From the NCBI GenBank assembly GCA_007844125.1, contig CM017570.1, forward strand, positions 49,830,237 through 49,894,236: a DNA stretch of 64,000 nucleotides. The letters run 5' to 3'. This document shows, piece by piece, positions 37,302-49,125 of this stretch. The DNA comes from Sinonovacula constricta. Lineage: Eukaryota; Mollusca; Bivalvia; Cardiida; Solecurtidae. The translations under genes and the position numbers were made by a program. The notes beneath the pieces are model-generated. The model had not been told where the DNA came from and ran no database searches. It was given only the letters and a program-made list of their open reading frames with translations. Position 1 is the stretch's first letter, and each line of letters begins with the position of its first letter.

Positions 37302-37880
37302 TTACTTCCACTCCTCCACCAGAAGCTGATCACTGTTCTCACCTCCGACATACAACCGACTCCTGTTCACATCATAACTGAGGCAGAATGGACGCCACGT
37401 GATCCCATCTTCCTCGGACAATATCTGACCTACCACGTGACTATTATCGGTCACCTTGACTACGTTCTTTGACTTCGCTCCACAAACAAACACGTGACCG
37501 TGATGGTCAGTGGTCACACCCGTGGCTCCAGACAGTCCGAGATCCTTGTCGGAGAGACATAATATCCGCCTCCCGTCCACGCCGACACATACAAGACCTC
37601 TCATCCCGTCAGCCACATAGAGTCGGTCGCCGGAACTGTTCACGGCGATGTGTCGGATGTTAGAGAACAGTTCCCGGCCGTCGGTGTCCTTGGAGATCTC
37701 CCTCAGCTTCCTGCCACTCCGCACGTCGTGTACGTACAAAGTACCCGGCCACCCAGTACAGTACAGCAGTCCGCCATGATAAGCGATCCTGGCGGTCCCA
37801 TGCTCCAACTCGACGGTTCGTGTCCTGGTCAGACTTTCGGTGTTGTACACCTGGACTTGGGTAGAACCATAGAAGGCAAC
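37302..37880 (-). pseudogene. TRIM-like gene B, exon 3 (propeller, open frame)
   Basis: Counterpart of exon 3 of gene A, with the same acceptor 'gtatttccag' and phase. The frame is fully open for 192 codons and ends VEEWK, four codons beyond the stop of copy A. By hand alignment about 45 of 188 residues differ from copy A, far more than in exon 1 or the kept part of exon 2; blade motifs such as 'IAVNSSGDRLYV' are retained. The open frame argues for recent or continuing function, while the loss of the coiled-coil exon argues against a normal product, so the pseudogene label is provisional. Confidence 0.6.
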
Positions 37881-38279
37881 CTGGAAATACAGAAATGTAG
37901 ACCAGAGTAAAACATTGTAAATGTACAGATTGTGTTGGTGACAAAATACACGTCTGCCGTCATGTTTGTAAATGATGATGCTACCTGAAAATAATGGGAA
38001 GTGAAACACAAGTAAAATATGTCGAGCTTGTAGCAAAAGTTCGGTCAGTTTGTCTAGGGTGAAATAAACATGGCCATCCACATAGTCATTTTTACAACTA
38101 CCTGAAAATATAGAAATGAAGATGTGACATAAGTCGGTTTGTTTCAGCGAAGTAAACACGAACAGCGATTAATAATCCACACAACAACCTAAAGACATTA
38201 TATGCCTACTGTAGAGCAGGTAAACATTTAAAATAAAAAAATGTAAACAAGAGCTAGAAACATAATAAACGTGAGTAGT

Positions 38280-38423
38280 TCATGGTCGGTCAGCATGCTT
38301 GTGACAGGTCCAATGTATTGAAACAAAAGGACCCAATAACCACAAAGAAATAAAGATCTGTACACTTGATGTCCTCGCTGTCTTCCTGACTCGGTCCAGC
38401 GTGCTTACGGGAAGTGTCGCCAT
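38280..38423 (-). other. 47-codon open frame in intron 2 (copy B counterpart)
   Basis: ATGGCGACACTTCCC to TGA, the same length and position as 4,892-5,035 in copy A, again a few bases after a 'cacactttcag' acceptor. See that entry for the possible meaning. Most differences between the two copies change the amino acid, which argues against purifying selection. Confidence 0.2.
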
Positions 38424-39124
38424 TTGACTGAAAGTGTGGAAATATGAGTAGATGTACATGGTAAGTAATATTTTACACGTGAAACTATTTTAATGTCATA
38501 GAAGAACAACGACATACATTAAGAAGCGAGTTATAATTTCATTTGCGCCCTTCTCTCCTATTCGATTATAGTGGACGAACTAGAAATGTGCAACATGCAT
38601 TTGACTAGATCTAGCCATCAACAACATATATATAAATTTGATTCATGTTTTAAACAGTAGTTAAATCTAGCTTAAACATGAGCATTATGAAAATGCAAGT
38701 ATCTTAAAAGAATATTATAATATTCAAACTTATACTTAACAAGGTATCTTTAGACATTTTCTCCTAATTCCTCATCACAGAATCCATTTCACGCTGGCTA
38801 GATTCGGGAACGCTCAACTTGTGTATTTTTTCAAATATTTATGACGTCATATTTTGTCGCGTGAGGAATGGAATGTTTACAATTGTTTATTTACATGTAC
38901 GCGATAACGTTTGATAGACAATACTACTTGATCAATGAATACAATTTCAGAGTAATAAATCATGCTTACTTTGAATTGTGTCGATGTTAATTCTACACCA
39001 AATAGAAAGTGTTGTAGGTTGCACAATATCTACTATGAATACTAAAATATCCATAAGGTCCCGTACCTGCAAGAGTTTAGTGTTAGAGGTGTGGATGGCG
39101 GCATTCCCACATTTGCTAAAAAAG

Positions 39125-39565
39125 TCTCAATAAGCGGGCCATGTCGGCCTTATATCGTTCACCTGACTGCCAAATATATTTTGTAATAGTAAGCAAGGAA
39201 TAGCGGCAATTTGTAACAATACCTGAATATTTTCAATACATTTATACACGCAACATTTGGACAATAAGTTTTTATATATTATTAGCGCTCATTTGCGGAC
39301 ACGAGCTTTTAGTAGGCTCTAATGTGGCGTCAAATTACTCATTAAGAGTCACTTTAGAATAATGGTGAACATTGGACCATAGGGTTAGGGTTTGGGTTAG
39401 TGCTATGATTTTACCTAGTGACCTACTAACCCAACGTGACCCAGTTTATAATTCATCGAAAGATTTCATGCACGCAAACATTCTGGCCAAATCATTTGGT
39501 TTTGATAACAGTCGCCTCTCATCTTGTGGTATTTTGGCGACCTCCTGTACCCATGATAATTAATG
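39125..39565 (+). mobile_element. Hairpin-ended element fragment (copy B)
   Basis: Counterpart of 5,690-6,170 ('gcgggccatgtcggcc', 'agtaggctctaatgtggcg'). Part of the element present in copy A is missing here and replaced by a telomere-like string (39,381-39,400). Confidence 0.55.
39381..39400 (+). repeat. Short interstitial telomere-like sequence
   Basis: Reads 'agggttagggtttgggttag', two to three imperfect TTAGGG units. It replaces sequence that copy A keeps between 'ttggatcata' and 'gattttaccta', so it sits exactly at a copy B deletion junction. TTAGGG is the telomere repeat of molluscs. Confidence 0.5.
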
Positions 39566-39850
39566 AGTTGTCTTATTTGAAAATTCCCTATTTCTTGAAA
39601 AATCTAAGTATCTCTGAAGGTTCATTTAAAATTATGGATAATAATATATTCTATATTCCACTGTATTTTATGTTAGAAGAGCAGATAAAACAGCTTTATA
39701 ATACCAATTAATTTTGTTTTCCTGAGATTAGTCGTAGAGATTCGTACCTGTATATGTGATAGTGTCCCGGTTAGTGTAGAAAATGACTAAGTTAAGAAAA
39801 CCTTTACAAGTCAGATATGTACAAATCATATATACAATGTAGTATAGTAG

Positions 39851-42800
39851 AAATCAGATAAACAATTCAGTATATCTAACTGTACCGTGTAAGGTAGATT
39901 GATGGTATTTATTAGAGGAGAGCAGATAAACAATTCAGTATATGTAACTGTACTCTGTAAGGTAGATTGACGGTATTTATAAGAGGAGAGCAGATAAACA
40001 ATTCAGTATATCTAACTGTACCGTGTAAGGTAGATTGATAGTATTTATAAAAGGAGAGCAGATAAACAATTCAGTATATCTAACTGTACCGTGTAAGGTA
40101 GATTGATAGTATTTATAAGAGGAGAGCAGATAAACAATTCAGTATATCTAACTGTACCGTGCAATATAGATTGATGGTATTTATTAGAGGAGTGCAGATA
40201 AACAATTCAGTATATCTAACTGTACCGTGTAAGGTAGATTGATAGTATTTATAAGAGGAGAGCAGATAAACAATTCAGTATATCTAACTGTACCGTGTAA
40301 GGTAGATTGATAGTATTTATAAGAGGAGAGCAGATAAACAATTCAGTATATCTAACTGTACCGTGTAAGGTAGATTGATGGTATTTATTAGAGGAGAGCA
40401 GATAAACAATTCAGTATATCTAACTGTACCGTGTAAGGTAGATTGATAGTATTTATAAGAGGAGAGCAGATAAACAATTCAGTATATCTAACTGTACCGT
40501 GTAAGGTAGATTGATGGTATTTATTAGAGGAGAGCAGATAAACAATTCAGTATATCTAACTGTACCGTGTAAGGTAGATTGACGGTATTTATTAGAGGAG
40601 AGCAGATAAACAATTCAGTATATCTAAATGTATCGTGCAATATAGATTGATGGTATTTATTAGAGGAGTGCAGATAAACAATTCAGTATATCTAACTGTA
40701 CCATGTAAGGTAGATTGATGGTATTTATTAGAGGAGAGCAGATAAACAATTCAGTATATCTAACTGTACCGTGTAAGGTAGATTGATGGTATTTATAAGA
40801 GGAGAGCAGATAAACAATTCAGTATATCTAACTGTACCGTGTAAGGTAGATTGATGGTATTTATTAGAGGAGAGCAGATAAACAATTCAGTATATCTAAC
40901 TGTACCGTGTAAGGTAGATTGACGGTATTTATTAGAGGAGAGCAGATAAACAATTCAGTATATCTAAATGTATCGTGCAATATAGATTGATGGTATTTAT
41001 TAGAGGAGTGCAGATAAACAATTCAGTATATCTAACTGTACCGTGTAAGGTAGATTGATGGTATTTATTAGAGGAGAGCAGATAAACAATTCAGTATATC
41101 TAACTGTACCGTGTAAGGTAGATTGATGGTATTTATTAGAGGAGAGCAGATAAACAATTCAGTATATCTAACTGTACCGTGCAATATAGATTGATGGTAT
41201 TTATTAGAGGAGTGCAGATAAACAATTCAGTATATCTAACTGTACCGTGTAAGGTAGATTGATGGTATTTATTAGAGGAGAGCAGATAAACAATTCAGTA
41301 TATGTTACTGTACTCTGTAAGGTAGATTGACGGTATTTATAAGAGGAGAGCAGATAAACAATTCAGTATATCTAACTGTACCGTGTAAGGTAGATTGATA
41401 GTATTTATAAGAGGAGAGCAGATAAACAATTCAGTATATCTAACTGTACCGTGTAAGGTAGATTGATGGTATTTATAAGAGGAGAGCAGATAAACAATTC
41501 AGTATATCTAACTGTACCGTGTAAGGTAGATTGATGGTATTTATAAGAGGAGAGCAGATAAACAATTCAGTATATCTAACTGTACCGTGTAAGGTAGATT
41601 GATGGTATTTATTAGAGGAGAGCAGATAAACAATTCAGTATATCTAAATGTATCGTGCAATATAGATTGATGGTATTTATTAGAGGAGTGCAGATAAACA
41701 ATTCAGTATATCTAACTGTACCATGTAAGGTAGATTGATGGTATTTATAAGAGGAGAGCAGATAAACAATTCAGTATATCTAACTGTACCATGTAAGGTA
41801 GATTGATGGTATTTATTAGAGGAGAGCAGATAAACAATTCAGTATATGTTACTGTACTCTGTAAGGTAGATTGACGGTATTTATAAGAGGAGAGCAGATA
41901 AACAATTCAGTATATCTAACTGTACCGTGTAAGGTAGATTGATAGTATTTATAAGAGGAGAGCAGATAAACAATTCAGTATATCTAACTGTACCGTGTAA
42001 GGTAGGTTGATGGTATTTATAAGAGGAGAGCAGATAAACAATTCAGTATATCTAACTGTACCGTGTAAGGTAGATTGATGGTATTTATAAGAGGAGAGCA
42101 GATTAACAATTCAGTATATCTAAATGTATCGTGCAAGGTACATTGATGATACTTATTTAAGGCGAGCAGATAAACAATTCAGTATATCTAACTATCGTGC
42201 AAGGTAGATTGATGATACTTATTTAAGGCGAGCAGATAAACAATTCAGTATATCTAACTATCGTGTAAGGTAGATTGATGGTATTTATTAGAGGAGTGCA
42301 GATAAACAATTCAGTATATTTAACTCTACCGTGTAAGGTACATTAATGGTATTTATTAGAGGAGAGCAGATAAACAATTCAGTTTATTTATTGTATTTAT
42401 TTTTGGGTTTATCGTCCCACCAACAGTAATTCAGTTATCTGGAGACGGTGTCCACTTGAAGCAGATATAGTGCTGCTTTCACTGTGTATAGCATGCCATG
42501 AACACCTGGCATGATACCACACCCGGTCACATTATCCTGACACCGGGCCAACCAGTCGTAAAACTACCCTTATATTTGCTTGAGCGTTAGCAAGGGAGCT
42601 ATACCACTACCATTTTTAACGACTTTGTTATGTCGCGGCCCGGGATCGAACCCGGGGCCTCCCGTACCTGGAGCCGACGCTCTACCGATTGCGCTACCAG
42701 GTCCGGTACAATTCAGTTTATCTAACTGTACCATGTAAGGTAGACTGATTGTATTTATTAGAGGGGAGCAGATAAACAATTCAGTATATGTAACTGTACT

Positions 42801-43112
42801 CTGTAAGGTAGATTGATGGTATTTATTAGAGGAGAGCAGATAAACAATTCAGTATATGTAACTGTACCGTGTAAGGTAGATTGATGGTATTTATTAGAGG
42901 AGAGCAGATAAACAATTCAGTATATGTAACTGTACCGTGTAAGGTAGATTGACGGTATTTATTAGAGGAGAGCAGATAAACAATTCAGTATATGTAACTG
43001 TACTCTGTAAGGTAGATTGATGGTATTTATTAGAGGAGAGCAGATAAACAATTTAGTATATCTAACTGAACCGTATAAGGTAGATTGATGGCATTTATTA
43101 GAGGAGAGCAGT
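39851..43112 (+). repeat. 68-bp minisatellite, copy B only
   Basis: About 43 head-to-tail units of 68 bp, beginning 'agcagataaacaattcagta' and containing 'accgtgtaaggtagattgat' and 'ggtatttattagaggag'. Unit starts at 39,921 and 39,989 give the period. Variants (TACTCTGT, 'atgtatcgtgcaatatag') recur at regular intervals, implying amplification of multi-unit blocks. A SINE interrupts it at 42,387-42,707. Copy A has nothing similar at this place. Confidence 0.95.
42387..42707 (-). mobile_element. Full-length tRNA-derived SINE inside the 68-bp minisatellite
   Basis: 321-bp insertion with its head at the right (minus orientation). The tRNA-like head has A-box 'tggtagcgcaatcgg' (42,699-42,685) and B-box 'ggttcgatccc' (42,652-42,642). 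The body matches 30,543-30,735 and ends in a TATT/AAT-type tail. A 13-bp target-site duplication, 'acaattcagttta', flanks it at 42,374-42,386 and 42,708-42,720. Folding problems in the T- and anticodon arms argue against a working tRNA. Confidence 0.85.
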
Positions 43113-43689
43113 CCGGTGGTTACCTATTCATAATACAACACAAATGATGTTAGCGAATTCTAGTTAAAAAGAAAAGAATTAAGAATTAAGAAACTATAAA
43201 CATATACATCACAGAAGATTATACTTAAAAGAATGTATATCAAAGATGTTCTAAATCACATAATATGTAAAATACAACCTTATATCACAGCTAATTTAAA
43301 TCTCATAACTTTATAACTACAGCGTTTTTTATATCACAGGTATTTTGCAATTTCAAAGCGGTTGATATTTACACTACCAATTAACGTAGAAGAAAATCGT
43401 GTTGTCATATGTAAAAAAGAAATATTGTGATCTCTTATATACAAATCATATAAATACTGCAGTATATCTTAATTTACTGTGTAAAGTAGAAAGATGTATT
43501 TATTAGAACAGCTCGGTGGTTATTTTTTTATAATATAATATTTTTAAAACAATCAGGTTAACATATAATATAGAGTATTTGTGGTATTTAGCCGGTTGTA
43601 GCTTTTTATGACCAGTTGAAAATATAGATGAATTAAAATACAGGTGTATGTTATTTTTGTATGTGTATGTATGGAATTAATTTTTGTTG
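43113..43689. other. Decayed edge of the 68-bp array region
   Basis: AT-rich, with two degenerate echoes of the array ('agtccggtggttacctattc' at about 43,110 and 'cagctcggtggttatttt' at about 43,510; 'aaatactgcagtatatctta'). No gene seen. Confidence 0.35.
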
Positions 43690-43922
43690 GGGGCAGACCT
43701 AAATTTGACCTGGTGGCCGAGTTTTTGAACCCATGTGAACTAATAACAAACTTATCCAAGAATTCTTGCTGACAAACATTCTGACCAAGTTCGATGAAGA
43801 TTGGATAAAAACTGTAGCCCCTAGTGTGTGTTTATAAGTACATTATTGACGCTGCATGACGGACGCCGAACAAAGGTGTTTCAGAAAGGCTCACCTTGAG
43901 CACTCTGTTGAGCTACAAGTGA
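43690..43922 (+). mobile_element. 3' fragment of the hairpin-ended dispersed element
   Basis: Contains one internal unit ('acaaacttatccaagaattc', 'agttcgatgaagattgg') and the right-hand 'ggctcaccttgagcactctg' terminal hairpin in decayed form. It is absent from copy A. Confidence 0.55.
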
Positions 43923-44284
43923 AAAGTGTCTATTTTCAAACCGGAAAATCTGTACCTGTTTTCTCCATTGTGCGAAGTAAATCTAACACACAAATACATT
44001 TTCCAGGTTAATGCACGCAAGATTCTAGATTAAAACAATTAAATTCACTGTAGCTTAACTTAAAATACCAACACACAATGAAAGTAACATTAGGTTATTG
44101 TATAAGTAAGAGTTATGTCCCTTCCTTTAACGAAATGAGGGAATCTCTACCACTAGAAGAATATACTGTGAAAAGAAAGAGCCTTCTATCAAGCTGTCAA
44201 TGGTCGCATTTTACGTAACAAAATGTGTGTTCTTGTTTGTATGTTTTTATTATACAATCGTTCCGCTGAAATCTATTCTTAGCA

Positions 44285-44525
44285 GTGGGGCGCTCGAGGT
44301 GTAGTGTTAGAGTCGCCGGTTTGTCACTTCTCTGACTGCTTAGCCTCTCACCATGTGGATTCGCATTCGGGGCGAAGGACTTAATGAGAGAAGGTCTTCC
44401 AGCTGACGTCCGGTGGTTCTACCCAGACAAGTGTCTGAGGTCTTGCTCCACCAAAAAGCTGGACGTTGATATAATGATCATAAATGTTCGCTGCAAGGAA
44501 TGTCAAAAACAAAAGAAAACTATTG
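44285..44525 (+). mobile_element. tRNA-derived SINE, decayed
   Basis: Has a degenerate tRNA-like head ('ggggcgctcgaggtgtagtg', B-box relic 'gtggattcgcattc') and a body 'agaaggtcttccagctgacg', 'ggtggttctacccag', shared with the SINE family at 21,226. It ends in an A-rich tail. Open frames through it are incidental. Absent from copy A. Confidence 0.55.
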
Positions 44526-44811
44526 TTAGCAACATTGACATTGACCACAGTGTTGTCTATAAAATATATCAATTACGGTCCTTGTTTAACTGTTTTGTCT
44601 CTCTTACAATTACTCTGTATGACATTGTCTAGTAATAGTTTTGGTAATTCTCATAGGACATTTTCATATTTTCTTACTTGTAATCTTTTCAATAGAAGGC
44701 AATACCTCGTACATGTATGCGAACAGTTAATGAAATGTGCATGACTTCTTTTGTAATTTAAGTAAAGTAGATCTAAATGTGTATAACTGTTTTTACTTTT
44801 CCTTCCCCATA

Positions 44812-44833
44812 TCTCTTATTCTCTCTCTCTAAG

Positions 44834-44866
<33 letters not shown>

Positions 44867-46302
44867 GAGCCTCACTGTCGCTCTCTCAGCCTCTCTCTTT
44901 TTGAGACACACTCCCGCTCTCTCCGGGACTTTATTTCTCTGAGCCTCTTACTCGCTTTCTCTGAGACTCTACCTTGCTCTCTCTAAGCCTCTCTCTTGCT
45001 TGCTCTCTCTCTCTCTCTCTCTTAGACTCTCTCTCTCTCTCTAAGCCTCTCTCTTGCTCTCTCTCTGAGACTCTCTCTCTAAGCCTCTCTCTTGCTATCT
45101 CTCTCTAAGCTTCTCTCTAGCTCTTTCTCTCTCTCTCTCTCTCTCGGAGACTCTCTCTAAGCCTATTTCTTGCTCTATCTCTCTCGCTTTCTCTGAGACT
45201 ATCTTGCTCTCTCTAAGCCTCTCTTGCTCTCTCTCTCTCTTAGACTCTCTCTCTCTCTAAGCCTCCCTCTTGCTCTCTCTCTGAGACTCTCTCTCTCTCT
45301 AAGCCTCTCTCTTGCTCTCTCTCTAAGCCTCTTTCTTGCTCTCTCTAAGCCTCTCTCTAGCTCTCTCTAAGCCTCTCTCTGAGACTATCTTGCTCTCTGT
45401 AAGCCTCTCTCTAGCTCTCTCTAAGCCTTTCTCTGAGACTATCTTGCTCTCTCTAAGCCTCTCCCTAGCTCTCTCTAAGCCTCTCTCTGAGACTATCTTG
45501 CCCTCTCTAAGCCTCTCTCTAGCTCTCTCTAAGCCTTTTTCTTGCTCTCTCTAAGCCTCTCTCTAGCCCTCTCTAAGCCTTTCTATGAGACTATCTTGCT
45601 CTCTCTAAGCCTCTCTCTAGCTCTCTCTCTAAGCCTCTCTCTGAGACTATCTTGCTCTAAGCCTCTCTCTAGCTCTCTCTAAGCCTTTCTCTGAGACTAT
45701 CTTGCTCTCTCTAAGCCTCTCTCTAGCTCTCTCTAAGCCTCTCTCCGAGACTATCTTGCTCTCTCTAAGCCTCTCTCCAGCTCTCTCTAAGCCTCTTTCT
45801 TGCTCTCTCTAAGCCTCTCTCTAGCTCTCTCTAAGCCTTTCTCTGAGACTATCTTGCTCTCTCTAAGCCTCTCTCTAGCTCTCTATAAGCCTCTCTCTGA
45901 GACTCTCTCTCTCTCTAAGCCTCTCTCTTGCTCTCTCTGAGACTCTCTCTCTGAGACTCTCTCTCTAAGCCTCTCTCTAGCTCTCTCTAAGCCTCTCTCT
46001 TGCTCTCTCTCTAAGCCTCTTTCTTGCTTTATCTCTCGCTTTCTCTGAGACTATCTTGCTCTCTCTAAGCCTCTCTCTAGCTCTCTCTCTCTCTCTCTAA
46101 GCCTCTCTTAAGCTCTCTCTAAGCCTCTCTCTTGCTCTCTCTCTAAGCCTCTTTCTTGCTCTATATTTCTCGCTTTCTCTGAGACTATCTTGCTCTCTCT
46201 AAGCCTCTCTCTTGCTCTCTCTCTCTCTTAGACTCTCTCTCTAAGCATCTCTCTCTTAGACTCTCTCTCTCTAAGCCTCTCTCTTGCTCTCTCTCTCTCG
46301 GA

Positions 46303-46363
<61 letters not shown>

Positions 46364-46602
46364 ACTTGCTCTCTCTGATCCTCCATGTTGCTCTCTCTGA
46401 GACTCATGCTCGCTCTGTTTCTGAGACTGTCTTTCGCTCTTCCTGAGATCTGTTTTCTCTCTGAGCCTCTCTTCTCACTCTCTTTCTCTCTCTGTGAGAC
46501 ACTGTCGCTCTTTCTTAGCCTCTCTCTGTCACTCTCTCTTGAGCCTCTCCCTCGCTATCTCTGAGCCTCTCTCGTTCTCTCTGACTCTATCTCTAGATGT
46601 CG
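44812..46602 (+). repeat. CT-rich simple-sequence array (copy B)
   Basis: About 1.8 kb of CTCT repeats with internal order 'ctctctctaagcctctctct' and 'gagactatcttgctctctct' repeated many times, and a pure (CT)n run at about 46,298-46,360. It sits at the same place as 6,589-8,182 of copy A but is built from different higher-order units, so the two arrays evolved independently. Confidence 0.9.
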
Positions 46603-46808
46603 TCAACACGAATAATATATTTGTCCCCCTTCCTCAGCCATTTATAGAAAATAGACTCATAACGAAAGTGGGGATGCAGTAGTTGTAAAAATGTCTATAA
46701 GAACTGCTCAACAGATTAGTAATTTATGCCCCAGAACAATGAAAGCAAGTAATAATAACGAGGAGAAAGGTGGACAATGTATTAACGCATACAACCAGGA
46801 CTGATAAC

Positions 46809-46922
46809 TCATACTCTTTTGGTTTCATTGATAACAGTTCCATTATTTACATACTGTTTTGGTTCCATTATTAACAGTTTACATACTGTTTTGGTTCCAT
46901 TATTAACAGTTTATATACTAAA
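46809..46922 (+). repeat. Three-unit remnant of the 32-bp minisatellite
   Basis: Contains about three units of 'tttacatactgttttggttc' plus 'cattattaacag', flanked on both sides by sequence matching the borders of the 4.15-kb array in copy A. It may approximate the ancestral state. Confidence 0.9.
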
Positions 46923-47025
46923 GTTGTTAGAATTCATTTAGTCCTTGTATATTCCCAGGATTTTTACAGTCTCTGTTGTTTAAGTAGCTTAATATAAGAG
47001 TTAAACATTGGGGCAGTTCTTACTT

Positions 47026-47357
47026 CAGGGTTCCCACAATTTCTGAAGTGAAAAATTCAAGGTCTTGTCCAGGTTTTTTCCAGGTATTTTGTCCATTTTC
47101 AAGGTCTATGAATGTGAACATTCAAGAGTTTTGCGGTAAATATTTATGGGAGTTTACAAATGTATGCCAACAAATACTCTGATTTTTTAAATCAAATTCA
47201 GTTAAAATGTCTTATGATTATTAAAATGTACTAACAGTTTTCCCGGTAATTTCCCGTTTTTTGTGTATCATGTCAAATTTAAGGTCTTTTCCCGACCGGT
47301 AGTGTTTATTTTCGAATTCCAGGCTTTTCCCGATTTCCCGGTTCTGTGGGAACCCTG
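47026..47357. mobile_element. hAT-like MITE, 332 bp
   Basis: Begins 'cagggttcccaca' and ends 'tgtgggaaccctg', perfect 13-bp terminal inverted repeats. 'ttactt' is duplicated on both sides (47,020-47,025 and 47,358-47,363). The matching place in copy A (about 12,655, 'ttcttacataatctag') has no insertion. The CAGGG terminus recalls hAT-superfamily elements, although hAT normally makes an 8-bp duplication and only 6 bp match here. No transposase is encoded. Confidence 0.85.
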
Positions 47358-48272
47358 TTACTTAATCTTATTTAGAGATTCAAATGTTTGATATAATGAA
47401 GTCACTCTCTATATGACTAACAATGTCTAAATCTATATTTTCATAATTGACAGCAGATTTGTAACACCAGTGGCCACCCGATGCCGCCTCTGCGTAGCGG
47501 TTTACTGGGGATGTAGCCTTTGACCAAAGCTTCACTGAGAATGTACATTGTATATGGATGATGACCATATGGCTGGTTTTATAAGCAAAATATTACATTT
47601 AAACTTTAGAGGTGGTACTCAACAGTTATCGACCATTTCAACAAAAAAATCATGTCACCTTAAAAGATTCTGCAAAATGCTATGTATTGGTGCCCTACAT
47701 CCATGTGAAAATAAAAAAAATAACTACCCACTTGCTAAATGTATTTTCTACCTAAGCCAAACTGCACAGTTGGTTCTTTTTTTAAAACTAAGGAAACTAC
47801 GTGCTGTTGAGATCACGTCACATGATTAACCAGGTAATCAGCTCTGACGTCAATATCTATCTTGTGCTGGAATCCCCACAATGAACTGTTCAAGTGATAT
47901 ATAGTCAAATGTGTACTCTTCCATAGAGGTATAAGTTTGCACCAATTATGCACAAAGTCCCCAGAACTTGGGTAAGATGTTGTTACATGTATGAGATAAA
48001 GGTTAATTGTCGGAGATCACCTTTAAACTGCCTTAATTAGGAAGTTGTTATAGAATTATCTTGTTAAGACAAATCCATTGTCCCATACAAGTTACTTAAA
48101 TCAGATAAATAAATCACCTAAGTTCACAACACACAAGCTGGCATTCAAAATGAAAATCATTTTAAGAGTGCGGTATGTTTCGTGGTGAAATGTTGACATG
48201 TACGTGTTGATAAACTGCGTAACATTATACATCACAACTAAATCGCCAGTAAGATATAAAAACTATACTTAC

Positions 48273-48517
48273 GGCTATCTCTTTGGGACCAATACAGCAG
48301 ACATTACATGGCTCCTTATCCGTATCACAGTACTGCATTACTGTTCTGCTTGACGGGTCTACACGCTTCAGTTTCTTGTTGTTGACATCTGCTATGATCA
48401 GACTCCCATCGCTGAGGGGGCAACAATCATAAATACCACACACCTCCTTATCCTCTGGAATACGGGCTATGATCGTTCTTACTTCATTAATGAGGGAACT
48501 GAAGCCTTTGAGAGAGT
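48273..48517 (-). pseudogene. TRIM-like gene B, truncated exon 2
   Basis: Keeps the 3' third of exon 2 (81 codons, from 'SLKGFSSLINEV' to 'CIGPKEIA') with its donor GTAAGTATAG. Just 5' of this the sequence jumps to what in copy A is intron upstream of the exon ('ttaaaggtggcagaagaac'), so about 553 bp including the acceptor and the whole coiled coil are deleted. A cryptic acceptor ('gttctacccag') lies upstream but would not keep the phase of exon 1. About 11 of 81 residues differ from copy A. Confidence 0.75.
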
Positions 48518-49125
48518 GAGCCTTAAAGGTGGCAGAAGAACATTTCTGGGTAGAACAGCCCGCACTCGCAGGTATGCTGGAAGACGTAACATGTAATGGC
48601 ATAAACACAGACGGTGAAATGCCTTACATTTAAAAGGAGTTACAAGTCTGTGACTCTACTTTCAAAATATGGGCTTCCAACATATCAACATAAATTTTAC
48701 TGACTAAAAACGAGTAAGAAGTATTGTTTTGAATTTAGTATTAACATACAGAGCCACTTCAGTCTTAGCTGAGAGAAATTTATTTCAACATTATTTCCTT
48801 TACTCGAGATATATACATTACATACTCAGTCATGCTAATGGAAACAAAGAACACATCCAAATACAGATCATACTTGTTTCAATCTGTAAAACGATGTCCG
48901 TTTACCCATTTCTATACTTTCGACAGATTAAATAAAGTTTATTTGAACCAACTATCAGCACTTGTGCATCGTATATTATCGTTTATAACTTATTTTGTAA
49001 AAATTGAAAGTTGATATTGTTGTTTAAATACTATTTTACATGGTATGTTGGATTCAAAATACCCAGCTAAAGTCGTAATGAAAAAAACTTTAAAATTATA
49101 TTATATTTTCCACTGAGTGATTACA

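Larger units (their letters stand above)
37881..48272 (-). other. Intron 2 of TRIM gene B (about 10.4 kb)
   Basis: Bounded by the same donor and acceptor as in copy A. It contains the 68-bp array with an inserted SINE, element fragments at 43.7-44.5 kb, the CT-rich array, a three-unit remnant of the 32-bp array and the hAT-like insertion. Confidence 0.7.

Noticed and set aside
39381..39400. A true telomere or chromosome end
   Set aside because: Only two to three imperfect units, flanked on both sides by ordinary duplicated DNA.
42635..42705. A tRNA gene on the minus strand
   Set aside because: The A- and B-boxes are good, but the arms do not fold cleanly, and the sequence is the head of a 321-bp SINE with its own target duplication.
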